NCBI RefSeq assembly: GCF_009796745.1
Contig: NZ_CP047024.1
Location: 4,216,001-4,280,000, forward strand
DNA: 64,000 nt
Direction: 5' to 3'
DNA from: Paraglaciecola sp. L1A13
GTDB lineage: Bacteria > Pseudomonadota > Gammaproteobacteria > Enterobacterales > Alteromonadaceae
The notes beneath the pieces are model-generated. The model did not search any database and had not been told where the DNA came from. It saw only the letters and a program-made list of their open reading frames with translations. How positions within the stretch are numbered: position 1 is the stretch's first letter; the number at the start of each line of letters is the position of its first letter. Made by a program: the position numbers and the translations under genes. Shown in pieces: positions 1 to 8,408 of this stretch.

Positions 1-883
1 CCCCTTCCTAGCCTTAATCATATACTTTGCAGTTAGCCACGGATTAAAACCTTTACGCTCTCTATCTGAGGCCTTGCGGCGACGCTCTCCAAGAAACTTT
101 GAGCCTCTAAATATAGACGCACCAGCGACTGAGCTCGCACCTATGATTACTACGCTTAATTCACTACTTGGTCGCTTACAAGCCGCCTTTGAGCGTGAAC
201 AACAATTTGCATCGAATGCTGCCCACGAGTTACGCACGCCATTAAGTGTATTAAAAATTAACTTACATAATTTACGTAAAGATACCGTTAGCGACAGCAA
301 TATCCAACGTATCGATAAACTACATCAAGACACAGATCGCATGATACATGCGATCAATCAGATATTATTATTGAGCCGCACTAATCCAGAGTACTTCGAG
401 GCCAATAGTCGTCAGGTCGATGTGTACGAAATTGCGCAAAGTGTCATTTCAGATATGTACGCCAGTATCGACAACAAGCAGCAAACCATTGAGTTAATAG
501 GTAAACCACAGGTTATTTTAAGCAGTGAGTTTGCTCTTTTAACATTGTTTCAAAACTTAATTGGTAACGCCCATAAATACGCTCCACAAGAAGGCCATAT
601 TCAAGTTCACGTGCACCAAGATGCTAGCGACGTAGTCATCCAAGTAGATGATTCAGGCTCCGGCTTAAACGACGATGAATACGCCAAAGTGTTAGAGCGT
701 TTTTATCGCTCCAGTAAACATATAGAGCAAAAAGGACAAGGCATCGGGTTAGGCTTAGCGATTGTAAAACAAATCGTCGATTTGCATGCAGGTAGAATAC
801 GCTTGCATCGCTCCACGTTAGGCGGGTTATCGGTACAAGTTCATTTACCTCTAAGTAGAAAGCGCGAGGTGAACATTGCATAA
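1..883 (+). CDS. Sensor histidine kinase, C-terminal part (5' end outside window)
   Basis: This is the cytoplasmic part of a membrane sensor kinase of the QseC/PmrB type, which autophosphorylates and passes phosphate to a response regulator (not in the window). The frame is open to base 1, so the gene is truncated by the window edge. The first visible residues are a hydrophobic helix end followed by a HAMP-like linker. Next come the H-box AHELRTPL (near nt 224, phospho-acceptor His), an N-box with NLIGNAHKYAP, the G1 motif DDSGSGL and the G2 motif GQGIGLGLAIV. The 3' end overlaps the cupredoxin gene by 8 nt, so it is cotranscribed with the metal cassette and probably controls it (inference). 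The family is certain; the stimulus is unknown. Confidence 0.93.
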   Translation, partial: PFLALIIYFAVSHGLKPLRSLSEALRRRSPRNFEPLNIDAPATELAPMITTLNSLLGRLQAAFEREQQFASNAAHELRTPLSVLKINLHNLRKDTVSDSNIQRIDKLHQDTDRMIHAINQILLLSRTNPEYFEANSRQVDVYEIAQSVISDMYASIDNKQQTIELIGKPQVILSSEFALLTLFQNLIGNAHKYAPQEGHIQVHVHQDASDVVIQVDDSGSGLNDDEYAKVLERFYRSSKHIEQKGQGIGLGLAIVKQIVDLHAGRIRLHRSTLGGLSVQVHLPLSRKREVNIA

Positions 884-1229
884 GTATTTACTGACTTTTT
901 CTTTATTGGTGCTTGTGCACAGTGCTCCGGCAATGGCGATGCCTGAAATGGTGATTACTATTCGTGACCACTTGTTTTATCCATCTGAAGTGATTGTGCC
1001 AGCAGGTAAAAAGGTCAAACTGATTTTCATCAATCAAGACAACACTCCAGAAGAGCTCGATAGCTTTGAATTGAATCGCGAGAAGGTGGTTTTTGGCAAC
1101 GCCAAAGCCAATGTTTTTATTGGTCCTCTGGACGAGGGCGAATACCATTTTTTCGGTGAATTCCATCCTTCCAGTGCTGTGGGCAAAGTTATAGTTGTAT
1201 CTCCTGAGGTATTTAACGATGTTAATTAA
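876..1229 (+). CDS. Exported cupredoxin-like protein (EfeO/FtrB-type domain)
   Basis: This is a small periplasmic protein of 117 residues. Residues 1-21 form a signal peptide ending at an APAMA-type cleavage site, and the rest is one cupredoxin fold. The pattern VPAGKKVKLIF, then NQDNTPEELDSFEL, then GEYHFFGEFHPSSAVGKVIV matches the cupredoxin domain found in EfeO and in FtrB-like proteins of ferrous-iron transport systems. Those proteins are thought to bind Cu or Fe and assist iron oxidation. The start codon is TTG at 876, with GAGG at 866-869, inside the end of the kinase gene. The next gene overlaps its 3' end by 11 nt. The role in iron or copper handling is inferred from domain and neighbours. 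Confidence 0.8.
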   Translation: MHKYLLTFSLLVLVHSAPAMAMPEMVITIRDHLFYPSEVIVPAGKKVKLIFINQDNTPEELDSFELNREKVVFGNAKANVFIGPLDEGEYHFFGEFHPSSAVGKVIVVSPEVFNDVN

Positions 1230-1977
1230 TACTGTGGTGCTTTTTTTACGCGACGCACTACCCATTTTTGTACTGTTGAGCATGCTGCGTGTCTATGCAG
1301 ACATTGATTGGCGCCATTTATTATGCGGCTTGGCTATGGGGGTATTTTTGTCCACCATTGTGGTGGTCAATCAACATACCGTTAGCCAGTGGTATCAAGG
1401 GGCGGGTTACGAGATATTAAAGTGTGCCACGCTTATAGCCGCATACCTACTAGCTGCGCGACTGGTCATCACGAAGGGCACGCGTTTGGGTTTATTTGCA
1501 ACCATTATAGTAGCGATTTTTGTGGTCCCCAGAAGTGCTGATTTCTCGGTATTTGTTGTCGGATTTTGGTTTCAAGAAGATGCTCTGTCGCCCATATTAT
1601 TTGGTACCACCTTGGGCTTAGGTATCTGTATTAGCGTTGCCATATTAGTGGATGTGATATTCAGTAGTCTCAATAAACGAAGTATTACCCGTTGCGCATT
1701 TACCTTATTTATAGCAGGCCAAGTGGCAAACGTTGTTTTGTTGCTACAACAGATCGACTGGTTAGCTGACCCAGGGCCACTGTGGAATATAAACAATGTC
1801 ATTGCAGATGAAAGTGAATACGGTCATCTACTGAAGGTACTTATCGGCTATGAAGCCGCACCAAGCAGCTTTTACTTATCAACATTGCTAATCGCTCTAC
1901 TTTTACCATTAATCATCCGCAGCGTTGTGTTATCTAGACAACGCGCACCTCATTCAACATCGGAGTATCAAGTATGA
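1219..1977 (+). CDS. FTR1-like membrane permease
   Basis: This is a polytopic inner-membrane protein of about 252 residues with roughly seven hydrophobic segments, resembling the FTR1/EfeU high-affinity iron permeases. Position, size and helix pattern fit. However, the two iron-binding REXXE motifs of the family are replaced by RDALP near residue 10 and QEDAL near residue 118, so the metal or mechanism may differ. The ATG at 1219 is preferred over an upstream in-frame TTG because GAGG (1206-1209) is well spaced from it. It overlaps the cupredoxin stop by 11 nt and the next gene by 4 nt (ATGA), indicating tight translational coupling. Confidence 0.72.
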   Translation: MLINTVVLFLRDALPIFVLLSMLRVYADIDWRHLLCGLAMGVFLSTIVVVNQHTVSQWYQGAGYEILKCATLIAAYLLAARLVITKGTRLGLFATIIVAIFVVPRSADFSVFVVGFWFQEDALSPILFGTTLGLGICISVAILVDVIFSSLNKRSITRCAFTLFIAGQVANVVLLLQQIDWLADPGPLWNINNVIADESEYGHLLKVLIGYEAAPSSFYLSTLLIALLLPLIIRSVVLSRQRAPHSTSEYQV

Positions 1978-2693
1978 TATCTCGTAGCGTCATGTTATTC
2001 GCCATAAGCTTAGTACTCGCTTCAGGTTTGGCCAAAGCTGAGAAACATGAAAGCAGCAACAACGTGGTTGATAAAATTTATCACCCCTACGTGTTGCCGT
2101 TAGAACAAGAATTCGAATGGCGCTTAATGTCACGCCAAAACGATGAAGGTAATTCACTTGTGCAACGGGTTGCGTTTGGTCACTCAATCAATGACCGATT
2201 AACCTTGGAAGCTTATCTCGTAGGCGACCGAGATGAAGGCGATGACTTTGGTCTAGTGGCTTACGAGCTAGAAGCTAGATGGATGATCACCGAACAAGGC
2301 AGGTATTACGCAGATTGGGGGGCGCTTTTTGAACTTGAAAAAGAACACCAAGAAGACAAATGGGAGTTTACGACGGGCATATTAGTGGAAAAAGAGTTTG
2401 GCCGTGCCAGTATCACCAGTAATTACCTACTTGTTTATGAGTTTGGCAGCACAATCGAAAACTCGTTCCATTCAGAGTTCAGGTTGCAATATCGCTATCG
2501 CTTTATTCCCGAGATCCAACCGGCTATTGAGCTGTATACTGCGGAAGATTTTGTTGGCCTTGGCCCATCGTTTATGGGGATCCACCGCTTTGAAGGGCAA
2601 AAACAAGTTAAATGGGAGTTGGGTTTTATCGCTGGATTAAATGGCGACAGCAAAGATCACACTCTGCGTGTGGCAATAGAGTACGAGTTTTAA
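1974..2693 (+). CDS. Outer-membrane beta-barrel protein of the metal cassette
   Basis: This is an exported protein of 239 residues. The signal peptide covers residues 1-22 (hydrophobic core, ASGLAKA cleavage region). The mature part alternates polar and hydrophobic residues in amphipathic strands rich in Tyr, Trp and Glu, and ends in the aromatic residue of EYEF, as outer-membrane barrels do. No specific family was recognised. The start overlaps the FTR1-like stop as ATGA. It is the last gene of the cassette, so it may supply outer-membrane passage for the metal handled by the cupredoxin and permease (inference). It could also be a structural or sensing barrel. Confidence 0.62.
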   Translation: MISRSVMLFAISLVLASGLAKAEKHESSNNVVDKIYHPYVLPLEQEFEWRLMSRQNDEGNSLVQRVAFGHSINDRLTLEAYLVGDRDEGDDFGLVAYELEARWMITEQGRYYADWGALFELEKEHQEDKWEFTTGILVEKEFGRASITSNYLLVYEFGSTIENSFHSEFRLQYRYRFIPEIQPAIELYTAEDFVGLGPSFMGIHRFEGQKQVKWELGFIAGLNGDSKDHTLRVAIEYEF

Positions 2694-2802
2694 CGTTAAT
2701 GTGTGCTGCCTGGATGTTACCTAAAAAACAGTTAAAGCTGTTCTATAATTATCTCGGATATTTTGCGCGTCAACCATCCTCTGTGCCCAGCGCGTAAAAA
2801 CT

Positions 2803-2837
2803 AAAAAGCCGCGAGGATCGTATGTTCCTCGCGGCTT
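2803..2837 (-). terminator. Rho-independent terminator downstream of yiaA
   Basis: A perfect 12-bp inverted repeat (2806-2817 and 2826-2837, arm AAGCCGCGAGGA) has an 8-nt loop and is followed on the minus strand by a T-run (A-run at 2803-2807). It lies between convergent genes and probably also slows readthrough from the plus-strand metal cassette. Confidence 0.85.
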
Positions 2838-2867
2838 AGTTGATAAATTCTGTTTTATTTAGTGAAC

Positions 2868-3296
2868 TTACTCAGTGATAAATTCGGCTTGGTCATTATG
2901 GTCATCGGCTAATGCGTCTTTATCACGTACGTTTTTCTGTACGGTGACCGCGGCGAAAAGACTTAAGACATAGGCCATAGCGTAGAAGCCTTTTTCACTC
3001 AGTGCTAATTCCGCGTTATATAAACCTAAGGCTAATAATGCGATAGCCAAGCCCGATGATGCCCACGATAACGTTTGGTACATACTTGAGGTTTTGATGC
3101 CCTGTGCTTTATCACGTATCGTTTTTTGTAACGATACCATTGAGAACAAACCGTAGAGCATAGTAATCAAGTAGTAACCTTTTTCGTTTAGTGCCATCTC
3201 TGCATTGAATAAGCCGATGCCGTAAGCAACGGTACCAATAACTAATGCCGCTACTGATGCCAACGTATAAGATTTAGTAGGTGCTTGAATTGTCAT
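2868..3296 (-). CDS. yiaA: Inner-membrane protein YiaA
   Basis: This is a protein of about 142 residues with two copies of the YiaA/YiaB domain, each a pair of transmembrane helices. The repeated signature is LFNAEMALNEKGYY in the first half and LYNAELALSEKGFY in the second; each copy ends in a basic turn (QKTIRDK, QKNVRDK). The molecular function is unknown. The ATG at 3296 is preferred over one 18 nt upstream because AAAAAGGA sits 7 nt before it. It appears monocistronic, with a strong terminator downstream. Confidence 0.88.
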   Translation of the reverse strand: MTIQAPTKSYTLASVAALVIGTVAYGIGLFNAEMALNEKGYYLITMLYGLFSMVSLQKTIRDKAQGIKTSSMYQTLSWASSGLAIALLALGLYNAELALSEKGFYAMAYVLSLFAAVTVQKNVRDKDALADDHNDQAEFITE

Positions 3297-3455
3297 TTGT
3301 TTGTCCTTTTTCATTTTTGTTAAATAAACCCGCGTCTTGCTGGAGTGGGGCTAATATGCCCTTTGGATTAGAATAAATAAACCCACTTGCTTTTTGTTGA
3401 GCATAACTACACCAATAGTCTATTTTTTCGATACCTTTTTGGGACTATCACCCTG

Positions 3456-4310
3456 TTAACTCTTTGTCGGTGCGCCAATAGATTGAAACGTCAAATCTGT
3501 CATCGCTTCAAGTACTTGCCCGTTACTGCCTAAAATCACGCTTTGACTGGCTAAGTCGTATTTTGCTAGATACTGAGCAATTGAAGTAAAGGTGCTAGTC
3601 GCCACTTTTCCTGTGTGATCTTTGGTGGTGATATCATCTTGCAGCATCGAGCCAAACATCAACTTAACGCGACTCGTGTGTACGCGCTGCGGTGTAAAAT
3701 ACGCTTTGGTATTGGCTTTTAACTTTGCTATATCAACCGTCTGGTAGATGGCTGCATTTAACATATCTAATGTGTGCTCTGTACAGTTTTGTAACTGAGC
3801 GTTCATCGGGTTGGCAATAACCGAATAATTGTTGTTGTGTAACTGCTGATTTTTGCCTGTAGTGATGATGTCTATTAGCCGAGTTTGTATTTCCTGGGTA
3901 GGAACAATGATACCCGCTGTTAACTGGTCTGCCCCCCAAAAAAAGTCTGCTGGATAATCTGTGATTAACTGGCTTTGGTTGAGTTGGTCGGCCTTTTGGT
4001 AAAGGTTATAAATGGCGTAACCCTTGACTAATTCACCGTCATCAAGAGTGATGTCTGAATATAAGGCCACCGCGGTATGCGTGAAACGAATACCTCTTGG
4101 TAGGTCTTTTTGCGGCCGGCCTACTCTTGCGATAACGAACGCTCTTGCTCCCTGTCCTGCAGCATACTTCTCAACATTCTTGGCAAAGCTGACTATTTGC
4201 TCGGGTTTATGGGTAGCAGTTTGCTTAGCTTGACTACCTGCTGTTGCGTTGAAGGATATCGTTAGAGCCAGCACGGCTGCGCTAAGTAAATGTTTAAAAT
4301 GCATATTCAT
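3456..4310 (-). CDS. Exported DUF2145 family protein
   Basis: This is a protein of 284 residues with a signal peptide (residues 1-24, ending NATAG). The core, with FAKNVEKYAAGQGARAFVIA, then GRPQKDLPRGIRFTHTAVAL and YAIYNLYQ, matches the DUF2145 family of uncharacterised exported proteins. A conserved-looking NCTEHTLDMLN stretch near residue 180, with one cysteine and one histidine, resembles the active-site layout of NlpC/P60-like or other papain-fold proteins, but this is only a resemblance. The start lies 2 nt after the stop of the small exported gene upstream, so the two are translationally coupled. Function is unknown. Confidence 0.78.
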   Translation of the reverse strand: MNMHFKHLLSAAVLALTISFNATAGSQAKQTATHKPEQIVSFAKNVEKYAAGQGARAFVIARVGRPQKDLPRGIRFTHTAVALYSDITLDDGELVKGYAIYNLYQKADQLNQSQLITDYPADFFWGADQLTAGIIVPTQEIQTRLIDIITTGKNQQLHNNNYSVIANPMNAQLQNCTEHTLDMLNAAIYQTVDIAKLKANTKAYFTPQRVHTSRVKLMFGSMLQDDITTKDHTGKVATSTFTSIAQYLAKYDLASQSVILGSNGQVLEAMTDLTFQSIGAPTKS

Positions 4311-4312
4311 GC

Positions 4313-4699
4313 TTACTGACCCTGCTTGTTAATATTTTGATTCTTAGTATGCGTAGTGTTTTGAATTAAAATCACTTGGTTTGGCGCAGGATCTACCGTG
4401 ACTGTCGTGTCACTTATGTCTAAAGGCGCGGCCTTGGTTGGTTTGCTAACATGACTCAGTTTAACGCTATCAGCTGATTCGGCGATAACACTGCCAGTGA
4501 CTAAGCTTAAGCCACCGACGACTACCAATGGAGCGGCAACAGTGACACTGGCCACCTTGGCAGTTGATGCAACGCCTTCGGTTAAGGCTAATGCTGAATG
4601 CTTGCTTGCTTGAGCACTATGATGAACTGAACCTTGGGCATGTAACCCAGTCGCTGAAAATGTAAGCGTGATAGCAACTAACGTGTTGATAAGTTTCAT
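4313..4699 (-). CDS. Small exported protein of unknown function, coupled to DUF2145
   Basis: This is a protein of 128 residues. The signal peptide (1-21, ending GLHA) is followed by a His/Ser/Ala-rich stretch, then a hydrophobic Val/Ala/Gly segment at about residues 47-73 that could be a membrane helix, and a polar C-terminal tail ending in Asn, Lys and Gln. No known family was recognised. AAGGA lies 8 nt before the ATG. The gene ends 2 nt before the DUF2145 start, so both proteins are made together; it may be a partner or anchor for the DUF2145 protein (inference). Confidence 0.65.
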   Translation of the reverse strand: MKLINTLVAITLTFSATGLHAQGSVHHSAQASKHSALALTEGVASTAKVASVTVAAPLVVVGGLSLVTGSVIAESADSVKLSHVSKPTKAAPLDISDTTVTVDPAPNQVILIQNTTHTKNQNINKQGQ

Positions 4700-4870
4700 C
4701 GGTAATCCTTTTGGTTTTTATTATGGTAGATAACATTTGTGTTCTCTTGGTACGACATCGCCAAGGAACGAGATACAGACTATGTCTTGGTATTACCTGT
4801 GTAAACATTAACCATTTATGTATACTCAAGGGCGACCAAAAGTATATTAATACGATACCAAAAGGGATTT

Positions 4871-5611
4871 ATGAGCCAGATCAGTCAAATCAGTAACACC
4901 TTAAAGCAACTGCTGCGTCAACATCAGATCACCTATAAAGACATTGCTGAAAAACTCAATATGAGCGAAGCCAACATCAAGCGAATATTCTCGACCAATA
5001 GCTTCGCGCTCGACCGTTTAGAGCAAATTTGTGAAATTCTGCAGATGAGTTTGTCTGATCTGTTTATCATCGCCCAAAAGCAAACTCAGCAACTCACTCA
5101 ACTCACCGAAGAGCAAGAAAACGAGTTGCTTGGAAACACCAAATTATTGCTTGTGGCTGTTTGTGTGCGCGATGCGTGGACATTTGATGAAATCATTCAA
5201 TACTACGATATTAATAATCATGAGTGCGTTCAGCTATTAGCCAAGTTAGATCGAATAAAAATTATCGATTTACTGCCTAATAACCACTACAAATCATTGA
5301 TTGCTCAAGACTTTAGATGGATCCCCGCAGGGCCACTTGAGCGGTTTATGGAGCGTGAGGTTATGGTCAAGTTTATGGCGCCAAAGAAAGAAGAGCCTTG
5401 GACGTTTCGGTTCTATCTCAGAGGACGTTATTCTCAAACCTCGGTAGACATTATACAACGCAAGCTCAACCAACTAACAAAGGAGGCCGCAATTTTGAAC
5501 CAAGAAGACGCGAGCCTACCACTGAGTAAGCGGCAGCATTTTGGGCTACTGATGGCAATGCGCCCATGGGAACCTTCATTGTTTGAAAATCTGCGCAGAG
5601 AAAACCCATAA
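4871..5611 (+). CDS. XRE (Cro/CI) family transcriptional regulator
   Basis: This is a protein of 246 residues. Residues 6-65 form a Cro/CI helix-turn-helix, with YKDIAEKLNMSEANIKRIFS as the recognition unit and LDRLEQICEILQMSLSDLF closing the domain. The remaining 180 residues are a predicted helical/mixed domain without a recognised fold and may be the sensing or oligomerisation part. The gene is divergent from the DUF2145 pair with a 171-nt shared control region, so it may regulate that pair or itself (inference). An AAGGG stretch precedes the ATG. Confidence 0.82.
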   Translation: MSQISQISNTLKQLLRQHQITYKDIAEKLNMSEANIKRIFSTNSFALDRLEQICEILQMSLSDLFIIAQKQTQQLTQLTEEQENELLGNTKLLLVAVCVRDAWTFDEIIQYYDINNHECVQLLAKLDRIKIIDLLPNNHYKSLIAQDFRWIPAGPLERFMEREVMVKFMAPKKEEPWTFRFYLRGRYSQTSVDIIQRKLNQLTKEAAILNQEDASLPLSKRQHFGLLMAMRPWEPSLFENLRRENP

Positions 5612-5695
5612 AAAATCGGAATAATTGGGCTGCGATCATTATTTAAAACAATCGCTGAAAGTGACCAAAACCACTGGGACTTAGCGATGGTGGCT

Positions 5696-6478
<783 letters not shown>

Positions 6479-6663
6479 TTATTCCTAATTAATTGGGGTT
6501 ATGATACCAATACGACGCCAACGCTCAAACGATTAAAATAGATAGGCTTAATCAGTAAAGTTAATCACTATTAATGCGTCCCCTTAAACGCTGGGCACTT
6601 TAATTGAATACAAGCGACGTGCTCTACCTTAGATATGAAAGTGTCCCATCTAAAATATATAAA

Positions 6664-7155
6664 TTAATGCAGTTGCTCGCCCTGTAAGGCTTCGACTAAG
6701 CACGCATATTCCTGTTCATTTCGCGCACAAATAATGATTTTTCGCAGACTGTCATACTGAATCGACGCCTCATTGACAGCAGTAATCGCTAATTGGCAAA
6801 GATGTACTGTCGATAAGCCATTATTATTTGGTTGTGAATGGTGGCCAATAACGCCCAATGCAATGCTACGCAGTTCAGATGCTGCGGCGCTGCTTAGTGC
6901 CTGACAATAACCGGTGTAAATTTCTGCTGTGATCTCATCAAGAGATTTAGCCTCGCTGGGGAGTTTGAGCTTAATAACAGTACCCGCTACCCATGGATCA
7001 TCAGGTGTGGTCTGAGCAATCTCTACCCGCACGCCATCAGTGCCGTGAACAGCGCTATTCTGGCCTTGTGGATCCTCTAAATAGGTGGTGCTCACTATGG
7101 CATCAACCTGCAAAAGATTTATGTCTTCTTGTATTAGCGTTATTTTTGCTGACAT
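6664..7155 (-). CDS. Macro-domain-like protein with degenerate ligand loops
   Basis: This is a protein of about 163 residues. The start (residues 3-21, ITLIQEDINLLQVDAIVST) and the C-terminal half (AEIYTGYCQALSSAAASE, then IALGVIG, then a closing RKIIICAR strand) follow the macro-domain pattern of YmdB-type ADP-ribose-binding proteins. The usual NAAN motif after the first strand is replaced by STTY, and the glycine-rich GGGVDGAI loop is missing, so ADP-ribose binding or deacetylation is doubtful. The frame extends 48 codons upstream, but the MSAKITL start fits the family. It is divergent from talB. The assignment is by pattern only. Confidence 0.6.
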   Translation of the reverse strand: MSAKITLIQEDINLLQVDAIVSTTYLEDPQGQNSAVHGTDGVRVEIAQTTPDDPWVAGTVIKLKLPSEAKSLDEITAEIYTGYCQALSSAAASELRSIALGVIGHHSQPNNNGLSTVHLCQLAITAVNEASIQYDSLRKIIICARNEQEYACLVEALQGEQLH

Positions 7156-7334
7156 TGTGGGTGTTTTACTCGCGTATGCAGGACAACGGTTATATCCTAT
7201 GCTACCTGTTTGTTTACACCCGATCTCAGTTATTACGGCATTACTGTCATAAAGAATTAATTTATGAACGGCATTGATTGTGACGTGATCACCCCCCAAT
7301 AATAGTCTGAGAGCATATACATTTGTTGATTAAA

Positions 7335-7354
7335 ATGTTGTAATTTTACAACAT
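7335..7354. promoter_or_regulatory. Palindrome in the talB leader
   Basis: A perfect inverted repeat (ATGTTGTAA, 2-nt spacer, TTACAACAT) lies 18 nt before the talB start, ahead of the GAGG ribosome-binding site. Its position fits an operator or a leader hairpin. It resembles the HexR sugar-regulator motif in composition, but the spacing is too short. Confidence 0.45.
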
Positions 7355-7372
7355 AACGAATTCGAGGTTAGC

Positions 7373-8326
7373 ATGTCCAATCAGTTACAAGCGTTACGCG
7401 ATATCACCACAGTCGTTGCCGACACCGGCGACATTGAAGCAATCAAGAAATATCAACCTGTTGATGCCACTACCAATCCTTCTTTGTTGCTTAAAGCTGC
7501 AGAAATGGAGCAATATCGCTCGCATCTAGAAAGCGCCGTTGCGTGGGCTAAAGAGCAGTCAGATGACGCTGCCCAACAAATCATAGACGCTGGCGACAAA
7601 TTGTCAGTTACCATAGGCACAGATATTGTTAATATCGTGCCTGGTCGTATTTCTACTGAAGTGGATGCCCGTCTATCGTTCGATACACAAAACAGCATTG
7701 AAAAAGCTCACAAGCTAATCGCGTTATATAAAGATGCGGGCATCGATAAAAGCCGTATCCTGATCAAACTAGCTTCTACGTGGGAAGGCATTAAAGCTGC
7801 TGAACATTTAGAAAAAGAAGGTATTAATTGTAACCTGACGTTGTTGTTCAGTTTTGCCCAAGCTCAAGCCTGTGCTGAAGCCGGTGCTTACCTAATTTCA
7901 CCTTTCGTTGGCCGTATTTTAGATTGGTACAAAGCGAAAACAGGTAAGACTGAATACGCAGCAAGTGAAGATCCTGGCGTGCAATCTGTAACGCAAATTT
8001 ATAACTATTATAAAGAGCATGGTTATAAAACCGTAGTCATGGGCGCAAGTTTCCGTAATATTGGTGAAATCACTGAGCTTGCTGGTTGTGACCGTCTAAC
8101 GATTAGCCCTGGTTTGCTAGAAGAGTTATCTAACAGCGATGCGCCTCTTGAAACTAAGTTAAAAGACAACGGCGCAACTAAAAAAGCCGGCCAACCACTT
8201 GATGAAGCAGCTTTCCGCTGGGAAATGAACCAAGATGCGATGGCCACTGAAAAACTGTCTGAAGGTATCCGTAACTTTGCCGCAGACCAAGTTAAGCTCG
8301 AAACGCTGTTGAAAAGCTACCTGTAA
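7373..8326 (+). CDS. talB: Transaldolase
   Basis: This enzyme of 317 residues transfers a dihydroxyacetone unit between sedoheptulose-7-phosphate and glyceraldehyde-3-phosphate in the non-oxidative pentose phosphate pathway in the cytoplasm. Length matches E. coli TalB. Visible signatures are [13 protein letters not shown] near residue 29 and [13 protein letters not shown] near residue 127, carrying the Schiff-base lysine, then [13 protein letters not shown] sits 5 nt before the ATG. A terminator separates it from pgi, so the two sugar-phosphate genes are neighbours but possibly separate transcripts. Confidence 0.98.
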   Translation: MSNQLQALRDITTVVADTGDIEAIKKYQPVDATTNPSLLLKAAEMEQYRSHLESAVAWAKEQSDDAAQQIIDAGDKLSVTIGTDIVNIVPGRISTEVDARLSFDTQNSIEKAHKLIALYKDAGIDKSRILIKLASTWEGIKAAEHLEKEGINCNLTLLFSFAQAQACAEAGAYLISPFVGRILDWYKAKTGKTEYAASEDPGVQSVTQIYNYYKEHGYKTVVMGASFRNIGEITELAGCDRLTISPGLLEELSNSDAPLETKLKDNGATKKAGQPLDEAAFRWEMNQDAMATEKLSEGIRNFAADQVKLETLLKSYL

Positions 8327-8343
8327 TACAGGCATTATGAAAA

Positions 8344-8370
8344 GAGCGTCTAGTTAGGCGCTTTTTTTTA
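8344..8370 (+). terminator. Terminator after talB
   Basis: The stem AGCG...CGCT, extended by CT/AG pairs across one mismatch, is followed by a run of eight T residues, 18 nt past the talB stop. Confidence 0.8.
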
Positions 8371-8408
8371 CTTTATAAAATTGATATTAAATCTTACAGG
8401 AGTCCTGC

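Noticed and set aside
1195..1218. Earlier TTG start for the FTR1-like permease
   Set aside because: It lacks a ribosome-binding site, whereas the ATG at 1219 has GAGG at the right distance.
7335..7354. HexR operator before talB
   Set aside because: The bases resemble the motif, but the distance between half-sites is about three bases too short, so it is reported only as an unnamed palindrome.
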